From NCBI GenBank assembly GCA_021014945.1, contig MU266366.1:62001-126000 (forward strand): a stretch of DNA of 64,000 nt, written 5' to 3'. The translations under genes were made by a program, and so were the position numbers. Every line of letters begins with the position of its first letter. Position 1 is the first letter of the stretch. Positions 46,030 through 57,945 of this stretch are shown in pieces. A model generated the notes under the pieces. It was not told the origin of the DNA and made no database searches. It saw only the letters and a list, made by a program, of their open reading frames with translations. Source of the stretch: Leucogyrophana mollusca (Eukaryota > Basidiomycota > Agaricomycetes > Boletales).

Positions 46030-46700
46030 TGATTGCCGCCGATAGACTTTGGGTGCTGCATGCGCACCATGATAAACCCTGTGTGCGTATCGTATCGCCA
46101 TGATGGAGCCCCTGTGTATCGTCATGACAGCCTGCTGGGTATCACAATGATAAACTACAACCCAGCTGCATCGGTGCGCAGTGACACGAAATTCGTCGCA
46201 AATACTACGCCCGCGCCAGCCAACGATATGAGTGGGCGGGCGGCGAATTCGAAAGGACAATCAGAACTCCCAAACTAAAATCGAAACCCAAACCCAGAAC
46301 ACCGACACACCCCACGCTCACCACGCATCATGCCAACTATACCCCAAACCCCAAACAAAAAAACCACTACCAAAAAGACTAAACCAAATAACCATGACTC
46401 ACCAACACAACCTCGTCCCCCAAAACGGCTTCTCCGCGCGCCACGGGTACATGCCCCACAGCTCACGCTGTACGTGATCCGCAGCTCGCCGCCGCCGTCA
46501 GGGTGTAAGGATCGTGCGCAGGGTGGAGATGTTGCGTGGGGGCAGGGGGATGCAAGGGACGGGGGGCGTCGGGGCGTCGGTGGTTGTGGGCGGTGGGAGG
46601 TTGCAGGGGGTAGTGGTGAGAGTAGCACGATTGGTTTTGTGGGTATGCTCTCGGCGGGAAGACCGTCCAGGGAATCGTGGGCGGGAGGCGCTGGGACATA
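46030..46700 (-). pseudogene. Decayed partial copy of the FAD oxidoreductase (exon 5 plus flanking intron)
   Basis: 46060-46440 matches intron 5 of the FAD gene (32700-33184) with a deletion of about 200 nt. Shared blocks include AGCTGCATCGGTGCGCAG-type sequence and GCGAATTCGAAAGGACA. 46395-46695 matches exon 5 (33175-33512), from ACTCACCAACACAACCTCGT on the plus strand through the ISTPRT-coding part. About 40 nt in the middle of the exon are lost or scrambled, and the frame is broken; the rest of the gene is absent. Because the intron is retained, it arose by DNA duplication, not through an mRNA copy. It lies between the two copies of the segmental duplication. Confidence 0.8.
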
Positions 46701-46754
46701 TGAACATACACACATGCGTGCAGACGTTACGTTGTACTTAGCTCCCTTTTTGGG

Positions 46755-49700
46755 TTGAGGGCCCCAGTAAACCGGTACTGAGAGGTGAGAAGTGAGGCGG
46801 GACTCTGGGTTGAGACTTGAACATGGGCTGAGACGAGGTCGGTTTTGCGTGGATAGCGCAGTGTTTTGTCAGGAGTGGTGAGTGGCGACGGCGTGCGACG
46901 TGCGACGTGGGGGGTCGCTGGGGGTCGAAACTCGGGGCTCGGGACCGTGGACGGGTGAGGTAGGGTGGGTGTGATCGGGCGGAAGCGGTTGTGATCAGAC
47001 ATAAAGCACGAAGCATGGAGCAGGAAGGTGTGGATTACGTCGCTTGTCGTCGTTCGGTACCCACGAGCCGCAATCGCTGATGATGATGATGACGATCCCG
47101 TCACTCCTTGACACCAGTGGGCAAGATTCGGAGCTTGCTATCATTCGAAGATATGTTCTGCCAATCGAGAAGATCGTCTGCCAATCGGAAAGATCTCGTT
47201 AGTCTCCTTGCAGACCGTACTGACAGAGGACAGGCGATTGGGCGGCGTCACGAGAGCTCTAGGGTGTGGTCAGTGCGCCACCACCTTGAAGGAAGTAAGG
47301 TGGGTCGCTGGCAGGTTGGCTCAGCGATGGGGCATGATACAGGCTGGCTTAACGGGAGAAAGAGTTACAGGCCGGTTCAACGGGGGCCGTCATGGTGCGC
47401 ATTGCTTTGAGGGGGTATGATAATGATGCAGATTGATTCAACGGGCACGGTACAAACCAGTCTGCGGATCTACCTTTCGCCGTACGGTGCCTATATGTTG
47501 AAAGCGGGCTGCGGTGGGCGACGGGAAACGAGGGGGACAGCCCGTCTAAGGTAGGGAAAAACGCGCAAGATAATTGTCGGCTGGAGCCTCAGGTGCGCGC
47601 CGTTGGGCCAGTCACGAGTTTCTCTTCCGCCGTCACAATACAGTAGCTCTAGAGCGAGACAAAAACGAAGGTTAGATTCGACATAGACGCATGCATATCA
47701 TATCTGTGTCCCTGCCATATCCATAGCAGAGTGTAGGTCCGTTCTACCGCGTCGTAACTGTGAATGACGGGGACGACAGACGACGAGCAGTCCGAGTCAT
47801 ACTCTGCTCTGCTGGCACTCAGCCACCGATATAACTGAGTCTGAAATGATATATATATACGCAAACAAGCTGAACAGGTAAAAATAGCACAGCCACTCTG
47901 GGCACTGCTGCAAGCCTCTTGAAACTATCCTTGCATGGCAACTACTGGTTTGATGATTTGGCTACCATGGTACTTCATTTCATTCTTCCTGAAAGAATCC
48001 TAGAAGTACCCTTACAGGATTTTAATTCATCTGCTGATGAATATTTAAATGAGTGTGATATAGGAGCCAGACATGAACTGGCATCGGCATCTTCCGCACC
48101 TCAAGCTCATGTCGACGTGTCGTCGCATTGCAAAATCTCCATGTGCCACCACTGTGTCACCCAGCGCGAACATGGCCCGGGAAATAGTCCCCCGATCGCT
48201 CGCATTGTTCTGGAATGGGGCCTTGCTCAGTGCTTCCAAGCCGATCCAAGCTCCGCGGATCACGTCCTCGGAAAGTCTAATCCATGCGGCGCACGAGCCT
48301 CAGGCTGTCAGTTTCCACTCCCCGGTGCTACTTATCCCTGCCCTGAAAAGATGTAGGATCGCGGTATCGCCAACTGCATAGCAACTTCCACCGGGCTGCG
48401 ATGTGGGGCTGCGATGGAGCGGGGACAGGCGGCCCAGACAGAGTAATGTAACTTTTAGCTGATTAGGGCGATTGTTACTCCCAGCGTACCATAGCCATAG
48501 ACAATTAATGTACAGGACTTGTTGGTACTGAGGAGTCGGTCCCTGAGTGTGAGTGGGCAAGACTGGGAGGTAGCATAGGATGTGCGCCGAACTTGTTGCA
48601 TCGTCCAAGTTCGTCTCTTTGGTACAGCTGCGATGCTCCCTAGGAGCCCCGCTATCCCACTGCCAACCCCGGTAAACATGTCAGTGTTCGGATGCTCGGC
48701 ATGGAGTTGGCTCCCCCGATCAATGATACGTCGTTTCGCGACCTACCCGTGGTAAGTAAAGGGCATCGAAAGGGGTGAGCACACGACTGCGCCCTTTCAT
48801 CAACTGCGACGATAGACTTTATGCTCAAGTATCGTGCTGGCTCAGTGGAACAGCGAAAGAGTGCAAAGGGGAACTGTATTGGTGATGGCAAGTCCGATGG
48901 ATGAAGGTATACAAATGAGTATCTATAACTACTACAAGAAGGCGACCAGGGAAAATACAAGTAGGTGATGCAGGTTGATCAGTGAACAGCCGTTCCGTTC
49001 ATCGTGTGCCACTCGGGCTTGCTCTCGGTAGAGATAGCGCAGCTGTCCACCTTGCCCTCCGTCAGCCACGCCTCGCCCTTCACGAACATATCCCTGTCTG
49101 GGAACACCTCCAAAATCTCGGCGACAAATCCCTCCGTCTCGAGCCGATACGTCCTCCGGAGCTCGCGCTTCCCACCCACGGCGTGCGTCTCGACGTTGAG
49201 GAGACTAAACCGCGGGTTGCGGCGCAGCTGCCGGAACGTCTGCCCAATCGGGAATTTTTCGTCGAGGAACAGACGCTCGCATTCGGGCGACGTGATCGTG
49301 ACGGTCGACGTGGCGACGCAGACGACCCGCGAGGCGCACTTGAGGTGCACCTGCCGCGATTGAGTGATGGGGTTCTCGGGCGATGCTGGCTTCAAGCGAG
49401 AAGATGCGTTGGCGTATATGCACTCGATAAATATCGGGCGCGCGAAAAATGTGCTATGGGACAGGCGGGTGAGAATGGGTTGGAAACAACAAAAAACGGG
49501 ACGGTGGTCCTACCTGAGAAGTCGTTGCAAGTCGCCTTGTGCAGCCAACATAATTCTCTCGAGGCCTGTCGTATCCTCAGGGACGCATGAAAGCTATTAG
49601 GTATGATCAGTTTGGGAATAGAAAGGTGAAGGAAGCTTGCCGTCACTCACCGATACCTGAGTGGAGGCAACGTTGTATGAATCGACGGCCAACATGTTTA

Positions 49701-49880
49701 ATATAGGAGGAACGTAAAGGTCAAGGCAACTGTTGAAGTTACGTTGGTGCAAGAGAGTGCGGTACGGGGAAAAACCTGGGAACAGAGACAACCTGGCTTT
49801 TTAATGGCGAGCGCCTTCTAAGGGCACAATCACGGAGAAGGAGAAGATCGCCAGCTCCGTCCGGTATCTACGCTCGCACG
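46755..49880. repeat. Segmental duplication, copy B
   Basis: Second copy of the segment at 43490-45995. It is about 600 nt longer because of extra sequence around 47420-48050 that has no counterpart in copy A. Similarity ends near 49880, about 185 nt upstream of the gene's start codon, in the promoter region. Confidence 0.75.
48979..49695 (-). CDS. Chorismate pyruvate-lyase-like protein (PF01947-like), copy B
   Basis: Same three-exon layout and length as copy A (49651-49695, 49514-49593, 48979-49453; 199 aa), roughly 93% identical by eye count. Differences cluster in the first 15 residues, in the C-terminal tail (STESKPEWHTMN against STDIKPERHTMN) and in one otherwise conserved place: ERIYANVSPRLKP in A is ECIYANASSRLKP here. 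The two frames and all splice sites are intact, so both copies could be expressed. The VSPRL change falls in a segment that resembles the bacterial family, so copy B may be losing or changing function; this is inference. Confidence 0.66.
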
Positions 49881-51260
49881 GGCAGCATGGGGATGCTGTT
49901 CGTGAAGCGAAGAATATTCGCTCGAGCGCTTGCGGATGTGCACATTCACAGACGCAAATCGTGGTGCCTTCGAATTCGAAAAATCGTGGTGAGCGGAGAA
50001 TATCTATCTTATCTGATACAACGATAAGCACCTTATACTCACTAAGTAAGGACAAACGACTTCGAGATATTTCAGGCGTTAAAGTGGTTCGGAGGTTCCT
50101 GGACATCGCAGCCCTCGCCATCAGATTATCGACATGTGCAGACATTCTTCGCGGATGCGGTCGCACGCTGACCGTGGGAGGGGATAATCCTAACGCCAAT
50201 TGGTCGAAGCTACGCAACAGCGCCCGCTTGTCCTCGGTGAGGTGACAAAGCCTGGCAAGGCATCTGCGGCATAAGGAAATTCAGGACGCTTGCTGTGGCG
50301 CCATAAAGGTGTTAATATTATCCAACAAAGGGGTGCTTTTCATTCTCACTGGCACTTCTTTCGTGATGAGAACAGTGACCATGACGAAACCTGGAACTGA
50401 GTGGCGCGCATGTGCTAGCTCACGTCCGATTGGACTACACCCACAGACGCCCGGGATCTCCATGCCATTTGGCGTGCGCCGGCTAATCCTCTCGTAAAGG
50501 GTTCTGTTCTTCAACCCCAGGGGCAATGGGACGCTGGAGCACGGCGGTCTGTGCAACTAACGACGCGCAAGAAGGCGCACCAGCTCAGATCCAGAAGCCT
50601 TGTGTGCTATTTTGAGCGCCACTTCTTCCGTGAACGTGCCACGCAAGGGTTCGTCGCGGTTGGATGGCTACGCGAGAAACTGTTCCACAGGAAATGAGAC
50701 CACTTTGGGCGCATTGATTGATGTGTCGAGAATGCATCTACACGGGTGGACAAATGCGTGCGCCCCAGCTGCGCTTGTTGATGGGTCCTGATCAATTTTT
50801 GATGAGTTCAAGTAGAGATTTAGCTGGTGACATACTAAATTATGACAGGAGACTCGACATCCGCGTGCGCGTACGCACGTTTGAATTTACTTGAGCTTTA
50901 CACCAGAGCAGCGAGGTCTTTCATTCGAACATTCAATTCCATGGACGGTCCCCCACCGAGTTTTGAGGGTGTGGGATATCGCCGCACACTGAAGCATCCT
51001 TGCTCGTGGCTGAAGAATCCAGAAAAACTGCACGGGATATCTTCAGGCGATACGATCCAGTCCTGACTCCTGGCAGGAGTACTTCTTCTTCGACACCGTC
51101 TGAGCGCGTTGAAACTTGAAAGCGCGAACGATAACTTGGATTTCACGACAAGGGACTTACCTGTTTTCCCACACCTCGCTTAACGCTTAGCTAATGAAAC
51201 TATTGCCGAATCCGATCTTTTGCTCACCGTCACTCTCGGCCATCTCAAGACACGATCGCG
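49881..51260. other. Intergenic region upstream of FCF1, no gene recognised
   Basis: About 1.4 kb. Open frames on both strands are short and without family features. It marks the return from the duplicated block to single-copy sequence. Confidence 0.35.
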
Positions 51261-52160
51261 ATGGCAAGTTAACTCTCTTCATTTCTACCAGGTGAATATC
51301 AGTAACATTCTGACAGGGAAAAGCCAAGAAAACCCGCAAGTTTGCCGCAGTAAAGCGCCTTTTGAACCCAAATGATGCTCGTTTGTATGTGTCCCGGTAT
51401 TCTAAAGTTTATACAATGTTGATCTGTCTTACGCATGCCTTCACAGGAAAGAAAATCAACTGAAGCAGAAGAAGAAGGAAGAGGAAGAAAAAGCGAAAGC
51501 TGTTCGTCGAGTGTTCGTCCAATCAGTTACTACCATCTTGTGTCTCATGCTTACCTGCTTTCCCCGTGTTCAGACCCCAAATCGCGTCTTCGCTATTCCT
51601 CGCCCATAACACCGAGCTTGTTCCCCCGTATCGAGTCCTAATCGATACCAACTTCATTAACTTCAGTCTGCAAAACAAACTGGAGCTCGTCAGCGGTATG
51701 ATGGACTGCCTGTACGCAAAATGTCGGTGTTTTCCTTGCTTATCTTTTCCCGCTGATGATATTGGACAAACCCGGGGTTACTTACTATCTATTCGCACAG
51801 GTATCCCATGTGTAACAGACTGTGTGATGGCGGAGTTGGAGAAACTCGGACACCGATATCGTGTAGCTCTCAGGTGGGCGCTTTTCTTTCGCTTTGTAAC
51901 CGTAGGGATGCTGAATGAATCTTGTTGGTAGGGTCGCCCGTGATCCACGCTTTGAGCGCCTCAGCTGCAGTCACACGGGCACGTATGCCGACGACTGCCT
52001 AGTGCAGCGCGTGACAGCTCATAAGTGTTATATCGTCGCTACATGTGACCGTGAACTACGCAGGCGAATACGCAAGATCCCGGGTGTGCCGCTAATGTAT
52101 ATCGTCAGTAGACGCTACGCAATCGAGAGACTCCCAGATCAGGGCGCACCTGGATCGTGA
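51261..52160 (+). CDS. FCF1: FCF1/Utp24 pre-rRNA endonuclease (PIN domain)
   Basis: FCF1 is the small-subunit processome nuclease that makes early cleavages (A1/A2) in pre-18S rRNA in the nucleolus. Six exons (51261-51263, 51317-51384, 51447-51512, 51574-51722, 51801-51873, 51932-52160) give 195 aa, the family length. The basic N-terminus [14 protein letters not shown] is diagnostic. The PIN-domain acidic residues are visible in [14 protein letters not shown] (near 68), [19 protein letters not shown] and [20 protein letters not shown]. The initiator ATG is the only coding content of exon 1, followed by a GC-AG intron (donor GCAAGT). No alternative keeps the invariant M-G-K-A-K-K start. Confidence 0.92.
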
Positions 52161-55100
52161 GGGGCTTTTGGAAAGCAAAAGTATATTATAGACTGCGGGC
52201 CTTCCAATATTCTGCACGGCAACAATTTGCTCACGCTGTTCAGTTATCTTCTAGATTTGTATCTGTACGTTCTATATCGTCTTTTCTCCTCCCCTGGAAG
52301 CATGCTTATCACTGCCACTAGTTAGCCATGTATCGTGGCCGCAATTTACGTTTTTCGCCTTTCCTCTGGATTTATCCTAGTTGTATGGAGTTTGGTTCCC
52401 ATACAAGCTTGCTTATCGAACACCCCACATCAATTTACCCTTATCCACAAAACCGGCCCATCGGAAGCAGATTGTCATTCTAAGGGGTACAATGATCAGC
52501 GCCCATTTTTCTCAAGACTTGTACGCTCAATTTATTGAGCTCGTTCACCGAAAGCATTTTTGACCCGCCCCTGCTAGGTGAGTGGCATTTGCGTTCCACC
52601 GGCAGATTCCGATCTGAGTATTCGCAAGGGAGGTGCATCGAAAAGACTCTTTGTGCGATGCCATCGCCAGATCCGTGGCAGAAGATCGGTGGACCCAGGT
52701 TTTCTCCCGCGAGGTCCCACCGCGACAAAATCACCCGCCTTCTCACTCGTGGAATTTTGATGCCAGCGTTCGAGTGAAGAGTACCGGTACTATCAGATCT
52801 AATCGTGGCCAACCTTCTAAGGGCTCGCTTTCGCAGATACCTTGTCTGTAAGTATTCGATGTATCGAAATCATCCCGTGCCCCTCTGGGTCCTGCCTGCG
52901 GTCATGTGATAACCACTTCCTCGCACGATCCAAAGTATATTTTGCGCCGTGCCGCCGCCGACTGCTGTCATCATGCTGAGTCGTTGTAGTCAACCACACA
53001 TGATAGCGAGCGAAACTCCAGAGAACCCCGAAACTACTTCCTGTTATCTAAAGAATGCCCCCCACGGGGTTATCTTCCTTTCAGCAATCCACTTTTTGTA
53101 TCTGATAGTCTGCTTCCAGGAAGGCGGCGGCGCTCCGCTGCTCGCAGAACGGAATCAGGCCACCGCGAAGCAACACTCGCCTGACTTCAATGTGATGGCC
53201 AGCCTCATCAAATTCCACCCCTTATTTCTCGGGCACCCTGCGTCAGTATATCATGATAGAGTCTGAATATACGTTCATTGATTTCAAATGCATCAACCAG
53301 GTCAAACCCACCACGCACATGATTTCCATCATGATGTCGATTGCCGAGGTACTAACTCTTCCCGCTTTTCTTTTCTCTCTCACACATTAAATATCGCAGC
53401 AAATATACTTCATTCTAATATTGCTGCAAGCAATTTGCCTGGGGCGGTCCGACACGCACGCTCTCCGTGGCCGCTGGTTCCTGAACGTCCATGTAACCTT
53501 TATCGAGCCTTCTCGCAGAGCACACGTTGTCCTTCGCACGTTGTCCTTTGTACAGGAAGTGATCTCGAAGTTCTTTGTGATTTTTCGAGCAATTGGGGTA
53601 TATACATTCGATTTGTAACCACACAGGAGCTGACAGCAGTCTCCCCAAACACCGAGATAGGAAATAATCGACCCTTTACAACAACTACCCCCATGGCTCA
53701 AACATGTCCCCTGGGTGCTTCGCTTTCGTCGGAGGCTGTCAAGACCGGAAGGAACTACTCTTCGCATCCGATGCATGCGAGGTTGGCAAAACCTCTCCTA
53801 CGAGATCACCCTCCCACTCCCATATCCTTTCGTTGTCCGAGATGTATCGAAGCATGAAGGTACATCTCCACGTCGACTGTGTGGAGTATTTTCATTCGAG
53901 GCTGTCTTCACAGGCTTATAATTAGGTGATGCCGCGGAGTTTTTCGTCCAGCGTATCGCAACTAAAGAACATGGGTAAAAGAGGAGATAGAGTGAGAGAA
54001 CGGACACATGCAGCGCGATGATCATCGAAGTGGATATGTCATTGTCGGAGGTATATCCCAAGGCTCCAAGCTGACTGTACCTTTCTCGTCTTGGAACCGT
54101 TCGGCCCGTGCCAGTCGCGCTGCAGTGACTGTCGGTCTCACCGGGTCTCACGTTATCTGGCAAACAAATTGAGACGTGCCATCGAAGGTGATCCCACAGG
54201 TATTGATTAGCTTCTATGACTTCGAGGCCGGGTCGAGCACCGCTATAACTCTATCAATAGCTTTCCCGCGATTCGATCTATCATCATCTATGTATGTGAA
54301 CACTTTTTCTCATTGTGGGCCCGTCACATTCGGACTTGACGCAGCGTACGGCGCGACGGGCCAGGAGGGCACTGAGTCCCAAGAATCAACCTCCCTGAAA
54401 TTATATGCGTGCGTTTCAAGTTATTGATTGAATGGCTCACAGGGCAGGTACACTGGACTTTTCGTAGGCGAATACCCAACTCGGAATTCTCCATCACGAA
54501 AATTCCCAGGTGGAATTCTTTCCCTGCAGTGCTGAACCCGTAGTATGGGTCGTATCTTGCTGCTTTGTTGCTCTTGGAACAGATCACTGCCGAACAGATT
54601 TCCGCGGGTCAATGTGGTGATTCAGCGTTAGCCGCGGATGTACGGACATTAACGTCGTGCTTGCGCGTGGATCGTGCCACGGATACAATGCTCGATGCTA
54701 TCCTGGTGGTGCTGACATCGCAGGAAGCGTAACTTATCGCGGAAATGTCACTGGATGATGCCCTTCTTGTATGCATGGAACTCCTAATATCTCATTTAGG
54801 CGTTGTCCTCCAAATTCGCCATTCGTGTTCGTTTTCTTCCAAGGTGCAAATGCTCCCTTCAACCAAACTTGCCCCACCTCCCAATTTGCGCGTCTAACTT
54901 AATTCAATTTCTGACTGTAGGTCCTGTACGTCGCCATGCAACTGGTCATGATGCCTCCATATGATGCACGAATGACTACTTCGTCTGATGTGACCAGATC
55001 TCAACCTTTCTCCGCCCCGAAATTCCCGCGATAAACCTCGATGCCTTGTCCTGCTCTGTAGCAGGAGACTGGCTTGTATACATGATCTCCCAGTCGAAAT

Positions 55101-55472
55101 GTGGGAGGCACCACATGAGTTCCCATTCACCACTGACCCGACTCAACTGGGAGAAAACCGATTGCTATAGAGCAGCATATTCTTCTATTCACGGACCTCA
55201 TACTTTTCGATGATTACCTATCTGAGCAATGTATTTTTGTTCCCGGTCAGTTCATTGCAGGTCCCTCCAGCTCAGGACTTCAAACTTCAAGCCAACTTCA
55301 AGCTTAAGTTTGTAGACGCCCACCAGCCACGTGGCATATGAGACAGGGCGCGTCGCGACGCGGTCACTGACGTGACATACTCACCTCTGACTGCGACTTC
55401 ATCTCAGAAAAAGCTTCGCATATTCGGCGCTGCACGTATCTTTTATCATAAATATTATCTTTCCTAGTCGTT
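52161..55472. other. Unresolved 3.3-kb region with plus-strand coding-like segments
   Basis: No complete gene assembled. Segments that look coding on the plus strand are about 52618-52850 (EVHRKDSLCDAIARSVAEDR, then WTQVFSREVPP), about 53125-53195 (EGGGAPLLAERNQATAKQHS) and about 53215-53300 (GTLRQYIMIESEYTFIDFKC). A further segment lies at about 53400-53620: QIYFILILLQAICLG is a possible membrane helix, followed by RGRWFLNVHVTFIEP. Joins between them fail in frame or need very short introns, so this may be one multi-exon gene or a decayed one. From about 54450 to 55470 nothing coding is seen. Confidence 0.3.
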
Positions 55473-57121
55473 ATGAGTGCGCAGATCAAATCTTCTGACG
55501 ACTCAATTCCTCAGGACTGTCCCTATGCATGGTCTCAGGAGTCTAGCATTAGCTTAGAGGTTTTTTTGGCCAAGGTGGCAGTTTTTGCAGCAGCTATAAC
55601 GGAGGAGGCAGCTGACCGTCTCCCAAGTACAATCCCTCTATGGTGCAGAATGACGGGACTAAACCCGTAAGGCATCAGTCAACTTGCAGAGGTACTAAAA
55701 CCTGACTTGGCCAACGTACAAGTGGATTTGGGTTCGAGGCAAGGATTCTCCGGAAGCCGAAGAGGCTGAAATGGTCGCTGCCATCAACGAAGCCTCTTCG
55801 CAGCGTAAGTGCCTTCATGCGTGAATGACCTAAAACTGATGCCAGTGCAGTGAAGGAAGTGTCAGAACGCGTCGAAGCCATAAAGGTACATCAAAGTGGA
55901 AACTCTACAGGTTCGTGGTTCTAACTAGTTCTCACTCGTTGTAGAACGATGCCGCTATTCCGATGCGGTCCAACAAGAAGACAGGTGCGAAAAGCAAAAA
56001 GGAGGTTCGAGAGCAGGTGAGTATAAGTCGTCACCATATGCAGCATGCTCTACTCAGACTGCTCGAGATAGGTACAGGCAGAGGCAGCCGAGAAGTTGAA
56101 AGAAATATCAATAAAGCATGGCTATGTGTGGGGAAAGTGGTTAGTATATTTCGCAACGCTCTCTCGACGCCTTCTCCTATTGAACTTGGCTTCTTAATCC
56201 AGGTTGATATTTGCACCTCCAGATAGAGTGCATTCGATATGGACTAGCATTGCCAGTCAGTTTCCGTACTGTCATGCATTTATTTAGACTTCAGCTTATC
56301 CTTGGCCCAGCTTCCCTCGTATCTGGCCCTCTTGCATCGACCTCGGCATTCCTCACTAAAGTATCAACGTCTCCCGAAAGCGAGACCTCGAGTTATCAGC
56401 ATGTAATATGTCTTTATCTTCCCGACGTATACGATAAGGAGTCTGTAACCAAGGTCAGCTTTGCTCTCGCGAAATGCATCCATTTCTGGTCTCACATCTA
56501 TCAGGTCATGAAGGTCCTATTGAGGAATCATGGGGTCAACCTGAGCGGAGTGAAGTCAGACTTGTACACTGCAATCGGTAAGTTCCTTCTAATGCGGTTT
56601 ATCGTCTCGGAAGCCTATTACCCCCAAATCATGTAGGTCTTGACAGCAAGCACCCCAGCGGAATTCCGTCTACCGTGAGTCCATACCTTACCTTATTCTG
56701 TGCCCAATAGCCACGATTGTTCCCAGATTTGGAGAAACACCACACTCCTCAAGGATGTCGAGATTAAAGTGAGTTTCAAGCTTGCGTGGATGAACTGATT
56801 TATTTAATAACATCGGAACAGGAGCTCAAAGATGCTTATTTTGCCGATCTCTCCAGCGCAAAGGCTGCAGGCGCGGCGCCCAAAACAGAGGAAAAGGAAG
56901 GATCCGCAGAAAAGTCCAAACGAAAGCCTGTGTTGAAGAAGAAGGCGGTTGCAGATGATCCCTTCAGATCTGATGATGACGATGACCAAGCGAAAGAAGC
57001 TGAGCGGAAGCAGCAAGTAAAAGACAGAAAAGCATCTATGAAACCGATCAAGAGGGCTCAAGAAAGCGACAGTGAAGAGGATGAGAAGCCGAAAGCAAAG
57101 AAGAGAAAGGCCGTGCGGTAA
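55473..57121 (+). CDS. BLES03/DUF1917 (eIF4E-like fold) protein
   Basis: Twelve exons (55473-55574, 55628-55666, 55723-55804, 55851-55885, 55945-56016, 56072-56139, 56203-56255, 56311-56453, 56505-56577, 56637-56674, 56727-56768, 56822-57121) give 348 aa in one frame. Joined exons read EVFLAKYNPSMVQNDGTKPW, then IWVRGKDSPEAEE, GYVWGKWLIFAPPDRV, HVICLYLPDVYDKESV, DLYTAIGLDSKHPSGIPST and IWRNTTLLKDVEI. This matches the order of the human C11orf68/BLES03 domain, which has an eIF4E-like fold and no settled function. The last 100 residues are a Lys/Glu/Asp-rich tail (KPVLKKKAVADDPFRSDDDD, KPKAKKRKAVR) with a nuclear-signal look, typical of the fungal members. Introns are 46-58 nt. Confidence 0.8.
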
Positions 57122-57945
57122 CCAGTGCACCCTAATATCCGCTGCCCTCTGTACTCACCTGGATTCCTCACTTCATACTATAATTCATCAATCGAGGCAC
57201 CTCTGCTAAAACGTTAACAGAGGTAAGAATAGCGAGTCCATCGCCGTCAATGTCATCTTGGGTCAATGAGTCCACCACCGCAAAATCACCCGTTCTTCAC
57301 GGGAGAGTCGAGTCATGTTGGTGCGCGCCCTTAAGCTCTGATATACCTTTTAACCAGACTTTGGCCTTCCACGTGTCAGGGTACTCATTCGACGGGAGAT
57401 TAACAATTTCTACAAAGTTCTATCTTCCATAATCGCACGGAGAGCAAGCTGATACGAATGCCATCCGAAAGAGGAAACTTCCTGGCGTATTGGGCGCTAG
57501 GGTGCTGAGAACGATTGGAGGTGTGTCCGACCTCCAAGCATCTGGTGTGATCCTACAGTGCCCTGATACTCTAGGTGCAAGTGCCAAGGGAGTGGACTGG
57601 GGATTTGTTTGTGCATCTCATAACACAACGCGTTTCCTAAAGCAAGCAATCCAATTGGTGCCCATTAACTCGAGGCTCTAGTTCAGCCACTGTCACGGTG
57701 GTCACCAGGACCACAATCATGGCTTCATGTCCGTTTTTATCAAGCTCATAAGGCGGCCATGTCAGCTCTAAACTTTCATAGTGCTCGATTTGCCACCGTG
57801 ACTGGTGCTCCGCAGATCATTTTCCCCGCTTCGTGCCATCATTGGATCACGATACTCTTGCCCGGGGCACTCTTATATAACCTCCAGTCTGGTTAAAACG
57901 CCCTACAATATAGACGCCCCTTCTGGCAGTTTGTGTATCACCCCA
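57122..57945. other. Intergenic region, no gene recognised
   Basis: 824 nt. The frame of the next gene stays open upstream of its ATG (from about 57805), so a longer N-terminus by an upstream exon cannot be excluded. Otherwise stop-rich. Confidence 0.4.

Noticed and set aside
43490..49880. Duplicated block considered as an LTR retrotransposon pair
   Set aside because: No reverse transcriptase, integrase or gag frames lie between the copies. The copies are long and gene-bearing, and no TG...CA termini or target-site duplications were seen.
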